From: an uncultured Collinsella sp.
GTDB lineage: Bacteria > Actinomycetota > Coriobacteriia > Coriobacteriales > Coriobacteriaceae
NCBI GenBank assembly: GCA_958429225.1
Contig: CAUAJB010000049.1
Location: 1 to 16,612, forward strand
DNA length: 16,612 bases
Direction: 5' to 3'
Shown: in pieces, positions 1 to 7,871 of the stretch
How the letters are laid out: each line of letters begins with the position of its first letter
Numbering within the stretch: position 1 is the stretch's first letter
Position numbers and translations under genes: made by a program
Notes under the pieces: generated by a model
Database searches by the model: none
What the model saw: the letters and a program-made list of their open reading frames with translations, nothing else
What the model was told of the DNA's origin: nothing

Positions 1-2114
1 CCACCGGTGGAGCCGCCCGTCGAGCCACCGGTCGTACCGGTGCCGCCGGTGGTGTCGCCGCCCGTGGTCTCGGTGGTCGTGGTCGTCGTGGTAGTCGTTG
101 TAGTGGTGGTTTCCTCTTCGTCCTCGTTCTCGTCCTTGTCGTCGTTCTCCGTCTTCTTGGTGTTGTTGGTGCCGTAGAACTTCCAGACGCTGTTGTTCTT
201 ATAGGTGGGCGCCGTTCCGGTCGCAAACTCCTCGCGCTCGGTACCGGTCAGAACGGTGTTCATAAACCGCTTAAAGACAGGCAGGTTGGTGCTGTCGCCC
301 AGCAGGTCTGTGCCGTATTTTTGGATGGGGATCTCGCCCGCGGAATAGCCGGTCCACAGGGCGCACGCCAGCTGCGGGGTATAGCCGCAGAACCACAGGT
401 TGGTGGTGTTGTCGGTGGTGCCCGTTTTGCCGGCATAGGGCTGGTTGACGCTCAGGGCACCGGCAGCACCCGTACCGCCGCCCTGCATGACGCCGGACAG
501 AACATCGGTGACCGCGGCGGCCTCGCCCTCGGTAAGCACCTGTGAGGGATTGTCGGTGTGCTGGTACAGCACCGAACCGGTACGAGAGTCAATCTCGGTG
601 ATGGCGATCGGCTGGCGATAGTAGCCGCCGTTGGCAAACGTCGCGTAGGCGGCGGCCATCTCGAGCGGCGAGATCGAGCCGGTGCCGAGGGTCATGACGG
701 GAACGTCCTCGATGTTGTCCTTGGCGGGATCGATGCCGAGCTTTTTGACGAGCGAGATGATCTTGCTGTTGCCGACGGCTTCCGCCACCTGGATGTAGCC
801 GGTGTTGGAGGAGTATGCCGTCGCCTGCTTAAGCGTGATGTTGCCATAGCTATGGTTGGCGTAGTTTTGGACCTCGGTCGTGGTGCCCTTGGCCTTGAGC
901 GGCGAGTTGCAGTTGAGGGTGACGTTGGGGTTCATGCCGTTTTGGATGGCAGTTGCCAGCGTAAAGGCCTTAAAGGTGGAGCCGACGGGACGCTTGGCCG
1001 TGGCATGGTTTACGTGGTTCTCGTCGGCGTTGTAGTCGTAGCCGCCCACCATGCACTTGATGTAGCCGGTCTTGGGGTCGACGACGACCATGCCCATGTC
1101 CAGGCCGTCGAGCGAGAGCGTGTCGAGCTGCTCTCGGACGGCATTCTCTGCCACCTGCTGCATCGTGGGGTCGATGGTGGTCTTGACGGTCAGGCCGCCC
1201 TTAAAGAGCACGTCGGTCGAGAACTCCTGCTCCAGCAGCTGCTTAACATAGGCGACAAAGTAGGGCTGCGAGTATACGTCGACGCCGCTGCCCGAAATCT
1301 CGGTCACGTTGAGGGTGATGGGCTCGGCCTGTGCGGCATCGTGCTCCTCCTGCGTGATGTGGCCCAGGCGCAACATGTTGTCAAGGACCTTGTTGCGACG
1401 GGACAGCGCCAGGTCGGGGTTGACCGTGGGGTCGTACTGCGAGGGCGAGTTGGGAAGGCCGATGAGCAGTGCGGCCTCGCTCAGGGTGAGGTCGGCGGCG
1501 CTCTTGGACAGATAGGTTTCGGCTGCGGCCTCGATGCCGTAGGCGCCGTGACCGTAGTAGATGGTGTTGAGGTACATCATGAGGATCTCGTCTTTGGAGT
1601 ACATGTCCTCCATCTTGACGGCGATGTAGGCCTCGCGCACCTTACGCTCGATGGTCGAGTCGAACTGCTCCTCCTGCAGGATGGTGTTGCGCACCAGCTG
1701 CTGGGTGATAGTCGAGGCGCCTTCGTGCCCGCCGCCGAGGGTTGCCACCGCAGCACGCGCGATACCCCACAGGTCGATACCGCCGTGCTCGTAGAAGCGC
1801 TCGTCCTCGACGTCAACGGTGCCCTGCAGCACGTAGGGGGAGACCTCGTCCTTGGTGATGGACTTGCGGTTTTGCGTGTAGAAGCTCGCAATCTTGTTGC
1901 CGTTGCAGTCGACGATCTCGGTGGGCTCGCTCACCAGATACGCGTTGGCGTCGGTGTAGTCGGGCAGATCGGACAGCCAGCGGTTGACGTTGCCGACCAT
2001 GCCGATGCCAAACGCCACGCCCGCGATAAGCAAAAAGCCCAAAAACGAGAGCAGGATTATGGGCAGAGCATGCGTCTTTGAACGGCTGCGTCCCTGTCGT
2101 TGGCGAGGACCCAT
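1..2114 (-). CDS. Bifunctional class A penicillin-binding protein (GT51 transglycosylase + transpeptidase), C-terminus cut by window edge
   Basis: This protein polymerises lipid II glycan strands and cross-links the peptides at the outer face of the membrane. About 704 codons are visible and no stop is reached. The order is: a short basic N-terminus; one membrane anchor (about residues 17-39); a GT51 domain with EDERFYEHGG (catalytic Glu about 103), GASTITQQLVRN and RKVREAYIAVKMED; then a transpeptidase domain with the serine motif STFK (S379-K382), SSN (S435-N437) and KTGT (K563). All catalytic motifs look intact. The start is the ATG at 2114, with GGAGGT (2126-2121) six bases upstream. After the transpeptidase domain comes a low-complexity tail: an acidic Asp/Glu/Lys/Asn stretch, 12 consecutive Thr, then Thr-Gly-Gly-rich repeats that reach the edge. 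Such tails are common in PBP1A-type proteins of Gram-positives. The gene is divergent from the U32 gene. The family is certain; the exact paralogue name is not. Confidence 0.95.
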   Translation of the reverse strand, partial: MGPRQRQGRSRSKTHALPIILLSFLGFLLIAGVAFGIGMVGNVNRWLSDLPDYTDANAYLVSEPTEIVDCNGNKIASFYTQNRKSITKDEVSPYVLQGTVDVEDERFYEHGGIDLWGIARAAVATLGGGHEGASTITQQLVRNTILQEEQFDSTIERKVREAYIAVKMEDMYSKDEILMMYLNTIYYGHGAYGIEAAAETYLSKSAADLTLSEAALLIGLPNSPSQYDPTVNPDLALSRRNKVLDNMLRLGHITQEEHDAAQAEPITLNVTEISGSGVDVYSQPYFVAYVKQLLEQEFSTDVLFKGGLTVKTTIDPTMQQVAENAVREQLDTLSLDGLDMGMVVVDPKTGYIKCMVGGYDYNADENHVNHATAKRPVGSTFKAFTLATAIQNGMNPNVTLNCNSPLKAKGTTTEVQNYANHSYGNITLKQATAYSSNTGYIQVAEAVGNSKIISLVKKLGIDPAKDNIEDVPVMTLGTGSISPLEMAAAYATFANGGYYRQPIAITEIDSRTGSVLYQHTDNPSQVLTEGEAAAVTDVLSGVMQGGGTGAAGALSVNQPYAGKTGTTDNTTNLWFCGYTPQLACALWTGYSAGEIPIQKYGTDLLGDSTNLPVFKRFMNTVLTGTEREEFATGTAPTYKNNSVWKFYGTNNTKKTENDDKDENEDEEETTTTTTTTTTTTTETTGGDTTGGTGTTGGSTGGSTG

Positions 2115-2276
2115 ATATTGACCTCCAGGTATGTCGTGCCGGACGGTGGATGTGCCGTCGGGGCAGGATGGACATAAGTTATTACACGATAAACCAAACG
2201 GGGCGCGCGAGGCCTCGTGTATGCTGGAAGACGGCATTTTTCAGAGTGAATGCATACCTTGGTAAGGAGTATGTCG

Positions 2277-4235
2277 ATGGCGATTCGGACGATGGGGCCG
2301 AGCGGACAATACGAGACTGGATTGGATGCTGCCGGTGCGGCGCTGCCCGAGCTGCTGGCGCCGGCGGGCGGACTCGACCAGATGCTTGCGGCCATCGCCG
2401 CGGGTGCCGATGCCATCTATGCGGGGTTGGGCGGCTTTAACGCCCGTGTGAGCGCCCATGGCTTTACGGATGACGAGTTTGCGCGCGGCTGCGCCGTGGC
2501 GCATGCCCATGGCGTGCGTGTGTACGTGACGCTCAACGTGTTCGTGTTTGACGATGAGTTGTCCGACGCGGTGGCGTTGGGAGCTCATGCACTGGAGCTG
2601 GGCGCCGATGCTCTGATTGTCGCCGATGCCGGGTTGGCCTGCGCGCTGCGCGCGGCGATTCCCGGGGTCGAGATTCACCTGTCCACGCAGGCGGGCGCTC
2701 ATAGCGAAGGCGCCGTGCGGTTTGCCGCCGATGAGCTGGGGGTCGAGCGCGTGACGACGGCACGCGAGCTGACGGTCGACGAGATTGCGGCGCTATGTGC
2801 CACGGGCGTGCCCATCGAGGTATTCTGCCACGGTGCGATTTGCATCGGCTATTCGGGGGCGTGCGAGTTCTCGGCCCTGCGGCGTGGGCGCTCGGCGATG
2901 CGCGGCGACTGCACGCAGCCGTGCCGTCTGGCGTACGACCTAGTGGACGAGGCGGGACAGAGCGTTGTCGCCGTCGAGGGAGATCGCCTGCTGTGCCCGC
3001 GCGACTATCTGGGTATTGCACATCTGCCCGAGCTTGTAGATGCCGGCGTGGCGTCGCTCAAGATCGAGGGGCGCATGAAGAACCCCGATTACGTATTCAA
3101 CGTGGTGCGGGTGTGGCGCCGGGCGCTCGATATGCTGTGCGACGGCGCGTGGGACCCCGGTGCCGTGGAAGAGCTTGAACGCGAGCTGGGAAGGTCGTTT
3201 AACCGTGGGTTTACCGATGCGTACCTGCGAGGGCGTTCGGGTGCCGAACTGATGAGCTTTGAGCGCGCAATTAACCAGGGCGTGCGCGTGGGGCGCTTGG
3301 TCGCTGTGGGCCACGAAGAGGTGACCGTTGAGCTCGACGCCGCCGTGGCGGCGGGTGATACGCTCGAGATTCGGTTCTATCCGGGTGTCGACGCGCGTCC
3401 CGATGTGCCCAAGCGCTGGCCGCAGGTGCCCTGCCCGGTGGATGCCGCAGCGGGGAAGCGCGTCGTCGTGCATTGCAAGCGTAAGGTGGACACGGGCTGC
3501 GAGGTGTACCTGATTCGCAGCGCCGGCGTGTTGGATCAGACGGCGGCGGTGTTGGAGCGCATGCGGGCCGAGGCGGATGCGATTGCGCCCGTTGCGCGTG
3601 CCGTTGAGGTGCTGCCCTTTGAGGGCATTGCGGTGGATGGCGGTGCGTCGACGGAGTTGGTGGAGTGCGCGGTTCCCGCTCGCATGGTTTTTGCTTGGCA
3701 GCTGATGGATACCGACCCGCGCGGAGAACTCGATTTGTCCGACGCCGTTGTGGTGCTTGACGAGGTGCACCGCACGGGTGACGCTGACCGGACCCGCTCA
3801 CTGATACAGCGTGCCGGGCGCGTCGTCTGCCGCAACCTGGGACAGGTGGTGATCGCTCGCGAGCTGGGCGTGACGTTTGACGTGGCGGCGCCGGTGTTCT
3901 GCGCGAATCGGGCCACGCTTGCCTGGCTGCGCGAACTCGGTGCGGGGCGGGTGTACTTGCCGGCCGAGTTGCTCGGCAATGATGCGGAGCGTATTGCCGA
4001 ACTGGCTGCTGAACCCGGCGTCTTGGGTCCGGTCGACGCCGACCGTTCCGAGCTTATGGTGTGCGAGCACTGCCTGCTGACCGCCGAGGGCGTCTGCGCC
4101 ACCGATGCGACGGGACAGGTCCGTTGCCGCGACTGCTTGCGTCGTCGGCAGGTACGCTATCTGGTCGAGCGTGACGGTACACGTCTGCCAGTTGCCATTG
4201 ACGCATGCGGCAGGACGAGGATTTTCCTGTCGTAG
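2277..4235 (+). CDS. U32-family protein (collagenase-like 'peptidase U32', probable RNA hydroxylation factor)
   Basis: About 652 residues. The N-terminal barrel begins ELLAPAGGLDQMLAAIAAGA and carries the U32 signature FCHGAICIGYSGAC, followed by GDCTQPC. Cys184, 189, 196, 212 and 216 are candidate iron-sulfur ligands. A region of the long U32/DUF3656 type follows. The C-terminal end carries a second cysteine cluster, CEHC (596/599) and CRDC (617/620), likely a metal-binding ribbon. Long U32 proteins such as RlhA and TrhP are now linked to prephenate-dependent hydroxylation of rRNA or tRNA rather than proteolysis. Which RNA is modified here is not evident. AAGGAG (2264-2269) sits seven bases before the ATG at 2277. 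The ATG at 2271 is only one base away and the ATG at 2250 lies upstream of it, so 2277 is preferred. The gene is 96 bp from tyrS and divergent from the PBP gene. Confidence 0.9.
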   Translation: MAIRTMGPSGQYETGLDAAGAALPELLAPAGGLDQMLAAIAAGADAIYAGLGGFNARVSAHGFTDDEFARGCAVAHAHGVRVYVTLNVFVFDDELSDAVALGAHALELGADALIVADAGLACALRAAIPGVEIHLSTQAGAHSEGAVRFAADELGVERVTTARELTVDEIAALCATGVPIEVFCHGAICIGYSGACEFSALRRGRSAMRGDCTQPCRLAYDLVDEAGQSVVAVEGDRLLCPRDYLGIAHLPELVDAGVASLKIEGRMKNPDYVFNVVRVWRRALDMLCDGAWDPGAVEELERELGRSFNRGFTDAYLRGRSGAELMSFERAINQGVRVGRLVAVGHEEVTVELDAAVAAGDTLEIRFYPGVDARPDVPKRWPQVPCPVDAAAGKRVVVHCKRKVDTGCEVYLIRSAGVLDQTAAVLERMRAEADAIAPVARAVEVLPFEGIAVDGGASTELVECAVPARMVFAWQLMDTDPRGELDLSDAVVVLDEVHRTGDADRTRSLIQRAGRVVCRNLGQVVIARELGVTFDVAAPVFCANRATLAWLRELGAGRVYLPAELLGNDAERIAELAAEPGVLGPVDADRSELMVCEHCLLTAEGVCATDATGQVRCRDCLRRRQVRYLVERDGTRLPVAIDACGRTRIFLS

Positions 4236-4283
4236 GTGCCGCGTCGCGTCAGTTTGTTATCATAAGAGAGTTTATGGACTTCC

Positions 4284-4310
4284 AGCACCGCCGTTTTCGG
4301 CGAGGGTGCT
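4284..4310 (+). promoter_or_regulatory. Hairpin in the tyrS leader, just upstream of the Shine-Dalgarno
   Basis: AGCACC (4284-4289) pairs with GGTGCT (4305-4310), and GCCG (4290-4293) pairs with CGGC (4298-4301) around a TTTT loop, leaving a 3-nt bulge. No T-run follows, so it is not a terminator. It sits six bases before the AAAGGAGG of tyrS (4317-4324). It could affect mRNA stability or translation. No T-box features are visible and the gap is too short for one. Confidence 0.4.
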
Positions 4311-4331
4311 ATAGCAAAAGGAGGATACCCA

Positions 4332-5543
4332 ATGCTGTCTGTTGACGAGCAAATGCGTATCATCACCTCGGGCGCCGCGCAGATCGTTCCCGAGGCCGAC
4401 CTTCGCAAGAAGCTTGAGAAGGGCGAGCCCCTCAACATCAAGCTCGGCGTCGACCCCACCAGCCCCGACCTGCACCTGGGCCACGCCGTGCCGCTGCGCA
4501 AGATGCGTCAGTTCCAGGACCTGGGCCACAATGTCACCCTCATCATCGGCAACGGTACCGCGTTGATTGGCGACCCTTCGGGCAAGAACTCCACGCGTCC
4601 GCAGCTTTCGCAGGAGCAGATCGAGGCCAACGCCGAGACCTACGTGAGCCAGGCCATGAAGATTCTGGACCCCGAGAAGACCACCATCGTGCACAACGGC
4701 GATTGGATTCTTTCGATGGATCTGGCCGGCCTGCTGCAGGTGTGCTCCAAGTTCACCGTCGCCCGTATCCTCGAGCGCGATGACTTTACCAAGCGCTACC
4801 AGTCTCAGACGCCGATCGCCCTGCATGAGTTCCTGTATCCCGTGATGCAGGCCTTCGACTCCGTTCAGATCAAGGCCGACGTGGAGATGGGCGGCACCGA
4901 TCAGCTCTTCAACCTGCTCGCCGGCCGTGAGCTCATGGAGAAGATGGGCATGGAGCCCCAGATCGCGCTCACCATGCCGCTGCTCGAGGGCACCGATGGC
5001 GTCCGTAAGATGTCCAAGTCCTACGGTAACTACATCGGCCTGACCGACGCGCCCAAGGATATGTTCGGCAAGACCATGTCCATCCCCGACGAGATGATTG
5101 GCAAGTACTACCGCCTGGCGAGCTCGCTCACCCCGGCCGAGGTCGACAAGATCGACGCTGCTCTGGCCGACGGCTCTGCCGACCCCTATGAGCTCAAGCG
5201 CGCTCTGGGCCGCGACCTGTGCGACACCTACCACGGCGCCGGTGCCGGCGACGAGGCCCAGGCCGAGTTCGACCGTGTGTTCAAGGAGGGCCAGCTTGCC
5301 GACTTCCCCGAGAAGCACGTTGAGCTGACCGTCAACGACGAGGGCCAGATCTACCTCGCCGGCTTGCTCAAGGACATGGGTCTTTCGGCCAGCGCCGGCC
5401 AGGCCCGTCGCGATATCGACGGCGGCGGTGTCAAGATTAACGGCAAGGCCGTGGCTCCCAAGAGCTACAACATCGACCCCAGCGCCCTCAAGCTGGGCGA
5501 CACCCTCTCCGTGGGCAAGCGCAAGGGCTTTAAGTTGGTTTAG
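4332..5543 (+). CDS. tyrS: Tyrosyl-tRNA synthetase (TyrZ-type)
   Basis: This cytosolic class I synthetase charges tRNA-Tyr with tyrosine using ATP. At 403 residues it has normal family length. The HIGH motif is HLGH (48-51). The KMSKS loop is KMSKS (226-230) followed by YGN, the form typical of the TyrZ branch rather than the KFGK-type TyrS branch. An S4 RNA-binding domain occupies roughly residues 337-400, with QARRDIDGGGVKINGK. AAAGGAGG (4317-4324) lies seven bases before the ATG, so the start is firm. Third positions are strongly G/C, typical of a highly expressed gene in this genome. A perfect hairpin begins on the last base of the stop codon. Confidence 0.98.
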   Translation: MLSVDEQMRIITSGAAQIVPEADLRKKLEKGEPLNIKLGVDPTSPDLHLGHAVPLRKMRQFQDLGHNVTLIIGNGTALIGDPSGKNSTRPQLSQEQIEANAETYVSQAMKILDPEKTTIVHNGDWILSMDLAGLLQVCSKFTVARILERDDFTKRYQSQTPIALHEFLYPVMQAFDSVQIKADVEMGGTDQLFNLLAGRELMEKMGMEPQIALTMPLLEGTDGVRKMSKSYGNYIGLTDAPKDMFGKTMSIPDEMIGKYYRLASSLTPAEVDKIDAALADGSADPYELKRALGRDLCDTYHGAGAGDEAQAEFDRVFKEGQLADFPEKHVELTVNDEGQIYLAGLLKDMGLSASAGQARRDIDGGGVKINGKAVAPKSYNIDPSALKLGDTLSVGKRKGFKLV

Positions 5544-5570
5544 TTACGCGGTTTTACCAAACCGCGTAAC
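5543..5570 (+). terminator. Probable tyrS terminator hairpin (no T-run)
   Basis: GTTACGCGGTTT (5543-5554) and AAACCGCGTAAC (5559-5570) form a perfect 12-bp stem with a TACC loop. The left arm starts on the last base of the tyrS stop. The following sequence is GGCTCG, so the T-tract of a classical intrinsic terminator is missing. It may work with Rho, or act as a 3'-end stabiliser. Confidence 0.55.
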
Positions 5571-5583
5571 GGCTCGACGCTGC

Positions 5584-5682
5584 GCGGGCCGCATTTGGAC
5601 AATCTGACGTTCAACTTCAAGGGCGCGACCAGAAGGTCAGCGCCCTTTCGTTTCACGTCACCTTGTCTCAAATGCGGCCCGC
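5584..5682. repeat. Nested 99-nt long inverted repeat (near-continuous hairpin)
   Basis: The outer arms GCGGGCCGCATTT (5584-5596) and AAATGCGGCCCGC (5670-5682) pair perfectly over 13 bp. Pairing continues with G-GACAA against TTGTC-C around one bulged T. Next TGACGT (5605-5610) pairs with ACGTCA (5655-5660). Then AAGGGCGC (5619-5626) pairs with GCGCCCTT (5640-5647), and GACC pairs with GGTC around an AGAA loop. Only small internal loops interrupt it. It has no coding potential. It may be a MITE-like palindromic element or a structured RNA; no clear target-site duplication was seen. Confidence 0.7.
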
Positions 5683-5721
5683 TCTCTGTCGTTGCCAAAA
5701 CATCGGCGTCGCCTTGGTCGC

Positions 5722-5783
5722 AAGTAGTCATTGGGGACGTTCTTTAATGACTAGTCGTTTAAGAACGTCCCCAACGACTACTT
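5722..5783. repeat. REP-like palindromic repeat, copy 1 (GGGGACGTTCTT core)
   Basis: The left arm (5722-5747) and right arm (5758-5783) are inverted copies matching at 24 of 26 positions, around a 10-nt loop containing the palindrome GACTAGTC. The core is TTGGGGACGTTCTT. The segment 5748-5780, read on the minus strand, matches 7730-7762 on the plus strand at 31 of 33 positions. A separate small 6-bp hairpin, CGCTTA/TAAGCG (5789-5804), follows. Confidence 0.75.
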
Positions 5784-5813
5784 TTGGGCGCTTACCGTTA
5801 AGCGGAAGGGGTG

Positions 5814-5843
5814 TTATCGGCGGCCTTCTTTTGGGCATACAAT
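5814..5843 (+). promoter_or_regulatory. Possible ade promoter
   Basis: TACAAT (5838-5843) is a good -10 match. The best -35 candidate is the weak TTATCG (5814-5819) with an 18-bp spacer. Transcription would begin near 5850, directly before the leader terminator hairpin. The call is based on motif matching only. Confidence 0.35.
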
Positions 5844-5855
5844 GGCTATTGGTTT

Positions 5856-5891
5856 GCTGCGGTGAAGGTCTGTCCGCTCCGCAGCTTTTTT
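5856..5891 (+). terminator. Intrinsic terminator-like hairpin in the ade leader (candidate attenuator)
   Basis: GCTGCGG (5856-5862) pairs with CCGCAGC (5879-5885), and six T residues (5886-5891) follow. This is a canonical intrinsic terminator shape. It ends nine bases before the ade Shine-Dalgarno (5900-5906), so it lies in the path of transcription into ade. It could be an attenuator or a barrier to readthrough from upstream. It does not fit the purine riboswitch aptamer, and the leader is too short to hold one. Confidence 0.6.
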
Positions 5892-5911
5892 CTACGGTTA
5901 AAGGAGTATGT

Positions 5912-7732
5912 ATGTCCGTTGAGGTCATGAGGTCTGTGATCGAGGCCGCCGAGGGCCGCGTGCCCGTCGACACGCTGTTTACCAATGCGCAGATTGTCGA
6001 CGTGTATGGCCAGCGTGTGGCGCCCGGTAGCGTTGCCGTTAAGGACGGTGTGATCGTCGGCGTGCTCTACGATGGTCGCGACGATGCCGCCGGTACCTAC
6101 GAGGCAACTGAGGTCATCGACTGCCAAGGGCGCTATCTCGCTCCCGGTTTTATTGACGGTCATCTGCATATCGAGTCTTCGAACATCCGTCCCGCCGAGT
6201 ATGCTCGCATGGCCGCGACGCGCGGTACTACCACCGCCATTGCCGACAGCCACGAGATTGCCAATGTGGCGGGCCTGGACGGCCTGCGCTTTATGATCGA
6301 GGACGGTCGCCGCGCACCCATCTCCATCAAGTACATGATGCCTTCGTGCGTGCCCGCGCTGCCCGACGAGCAGGCCGGTGCCGTTATTTCGGCTGCCGAT
6401 ATGCAGGCGTTTTTTGCCGAGCATCCAGGCGATGTCTTTGGTCTGGGCGAAATGATGAACCTGCCGGGCGTCTTTATGGCCGATCCCGAGACCTGTGCTC
6501 GTATCGACGCTGCCAATCAGACGCCGTCCAAACAGGTTGACGGTCATGCCCCGCTCGTTGCCGGTAAGGACCTCAACGCCTATGCCGCGGCGGGTATTAT
6601 CGCCGACCACGAGTCGACGATTCCCGAGGAGGCGCTCGATAAACTGTCCCGCGGCATGTATGTGATGCTGCGTGAGGGCACGTGCAGCCACGACCTAGCC
6701 AATTTGTCCCCGATGCTGCTGGAGAATCCTGCCCGCGCCCGCCGCTGCTGCTTTGCGACCGACGACCGCGCTCCCTCCGACGCGCTTTCGACCGGCATGA
6801 TCGACAACGCCTGCCGCGTGGCCATCGAGGCCGGCATCGACCCGGTGGTCGCCATCTCCATGGCGTCTCTTTCCACGGCCGAGGCCTTTGGCCTGGACCA
6901 CGGCTGTCGTGACCCGCATGAGCTCCGCGGCGCGATCGCTCCGGGCAAGCGCGCCGACCTGCTGGTACTCAACGACCTGACGTTTGCCACGGCTCCGCAT
7001 CGCGTATATGCCGCCGGTGCTCTGGTGGCGCAGGACGGCACCTTTGTGGGCGAGATTGCACCCGAGATGGCCGAGGTTGCGGCCCTTGCCGATGAGCTGC
7101 GTGCTTCCGTTAAACTTCCGAAGCTATCGCTCGACGTGTTCGATTATGCCTTTAAGTCGGGCGAGGCGGTTATCGATGTCGTCCCGGGTATGGCTATCAC
7201 GGGTATGGCCCGCCCCGAGAGCGCCGAGGACTTGCGCCGCATTATGCTTATCGAGCGCCATGGCCGCGGCGTGTCGCTGCAGGCCGAGGGCGTCGACGGC
7301 GACGGCCCCGCTGGCCTGGGCCTGGTTGGCAAGCATATCGGTCGCGGCTGGGTGCGTGGCTTTACCATCACCGGTGGTGCCATTGCCTCCACGATCGGCC
7401 ACGACTCGCACAACGTGTGCGTGGTGGGCGACAACGCTGCCGATATGATGACTGCTGTTGAGGCCGTGGGCCAGGGCGGTCACGTACTGGTGCGCAACGG
7501 CGAGGTCGTGGCGCGCATTCCGCTGGCACTCGGTGGCCTGATGAGCGAAGGCACGGCCGAGGACGTTGCCGCGCAGCACGACGACTTTATGGTCAAGGCG
7601 CGCGCCATGGGTATTGAGCCGCCGCTCGACCCCATCATGGGCATTATCTTCCTGCCCCTGCCGGTCATCCCGACGCTCCGCATCCGCCCCGAGGGCATGT
7701 TCGACGTCACAACCTTCACCTACGCCGACTAG
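5912..7732 (+). CDS. ade: Adenine deaminase
   Basis: This cytosolic metal-dependent amidohydrolase converts adenine to hypoxanthine and ammonia in purine salvage. It has 606 residues, normal for the AdeC family. Recognisable stretches are PGFIDGHLHIESSNIRP (metal-binding His84 and His86), GTTTAIADSHEIANV (His114), DGHAPLVAGKDLNAYAAAG, CFATDDRAPSD, and a C-terminal Ade-specific domain ending in IRPEGMFDVTTF. AAAGGAG (5900-5906) lies five bases before the ATG at 5912. An ATG at 5908 is out of frame. The frame stays open upstream to 5663, but that part crosses the repeats and the leader hairpin and is not coding. The TAG stop (7730-7732) lies inside a GACTAGTCAT repeat. A terminator-like leader hairpin suggests transcriptional control. 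Confidence 0.95.
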   Translation: MSVEVMRSVIEAAEGRVPVDTLFTNAQIVDVYGQRVAPGSVAVKDGVIVGVLYDGRDDAAGTYEATEVIDCQGRYLAPGFIDGHLHIESSNIRPAEYARMAATRGTTTAIADSHEIANVAGLDGLRFMIEDGRRAPISIKYMMPSCVPALPDEQAGAVISAADMQAFFAEHPGDVFGLGEMMNLPGVFMADPETCARIDAANQTPSKQVDGHAPLVAGKDLNAYAAAGIIADHESTIPEEALDKLSRGMYVMLREGTCSHDLANLSPMLLENPARARRCCFATDDRAPSDALSTGMIDNACRVAIEAGIDPVVAISMASLSTAEAFGLDHGCRDPHELRGAIAPGKRADLLVLNDLTFATAPHRVYAAGALVAQDGTFVGEIAPEMAEVAALADELRASVKLPKLSLDVFDYAFKSGEAVIDVVPGMAITGMARPESAEDLRRIMLIERHGRGVSLQAEGVDGDGPAGLGLVGKHIGRGWVRGFTITGGAIASTIGHDSHNVCVVGDNAADMMTAVEAVGQGGHVLVRNGEVVARIPLALGGLMSEGTAEDVAAQHDDFMVKARAMGIEPPLDPIMGIIFLPLPVIPTLRIRPEGMFDVTTFTYAD

Positions 7733-7783
7733 TCATCGGGGACGTTCTTAAACGACTAGTCATCGGGGACACTCTTTGGCGGG
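7727..7783. repeat. REP-like repeat, copies 2 and 3 in direct tandem
   Basis: GACTAGTCATCGGGGAC occurs perfectly at 7727-7743 and 7754-7770, a 27-bp period. Copy 2 continues as GTTCTTAAAC and copy 3 as ACTCTTTGGCGGG. The first copy overlaps the last codon and stop of ade. Copy 2 is a near-identical inverted partner of the element at 5748-5780. GGGGACACTCTT (7765-7776) recurs inverted at 8770-8781. Confidence 0.75.
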
Positions 7784-7803
7784 CTGCCTGACGCCGCGAC
7801 CGT

Positions 7804-7840
7804 AGGACCTCTGGCATGTGTGAGCTATTTGCCAGGTCCT
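7804..7840. repeat. Hairpin upstream of the HAD phosphatase promoter region
   Basis: AGGACCT (7804-7810) pairs with AGGTCCT (7834-7840), and GGCA (7813-7816) pairs with TGCC (7830-7833) across a 2-nt bulge, with a 13-nt loop. There is no T-run. It may help end ade transcription; the role is unknown. Confidence 0.4.
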
Positions 7841-7868
7841 TGTAACGTTTACGCCCGCGGAGTCTTAT
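7840..7868 (+). promoter_or_regulatory. Possible promoter of the first HAD phosphatase
   Basis: TTGTAA (7840-7845) and TCTTAT (7863-7868) are separated by 17 bp. Each matches the -35/-10 consensus at four of six positions. Transcription would start at the base of the leader hairpin near 7875. Confidence 0.35.
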
Positions 7869-7871
7869 TTG

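Noticed and set aside
558..2081. Long plus-strand open frame (507 codons)
   Set aside because: It is antisense to the PBP gene, has Val/Gly/Asp-rich composition typical of a GC-rich shadow, and matches no family; the minus strand has all PBP motifs.
4236..4331. T-box riboswitch upstream of tyrS
   Set aside because: The gap is under 100 bp and lacks the T-box sequence and a terminator/antiterminator pair; only a short hairpin is present.
4272..5318. Minus-strand open frame of 348 codons
   Set aside because: Shadow of tyrS; Leu/Gly/Val/His-rich with no recognisable domain.
5663..5911. N-terminal extension of adenine deaminase to an upstream ATG
   Set aside because: It would run through the REP-like repeat and the terminator-like leader, has no ribosome binding site, and adenine deaminases start near MSVEVMRSVIEAAEG.
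5844..5911. Purine riboswitch upstream of ade
   Set aside because: The leader is too short and shows none of the conserved three-way-junction sequences.
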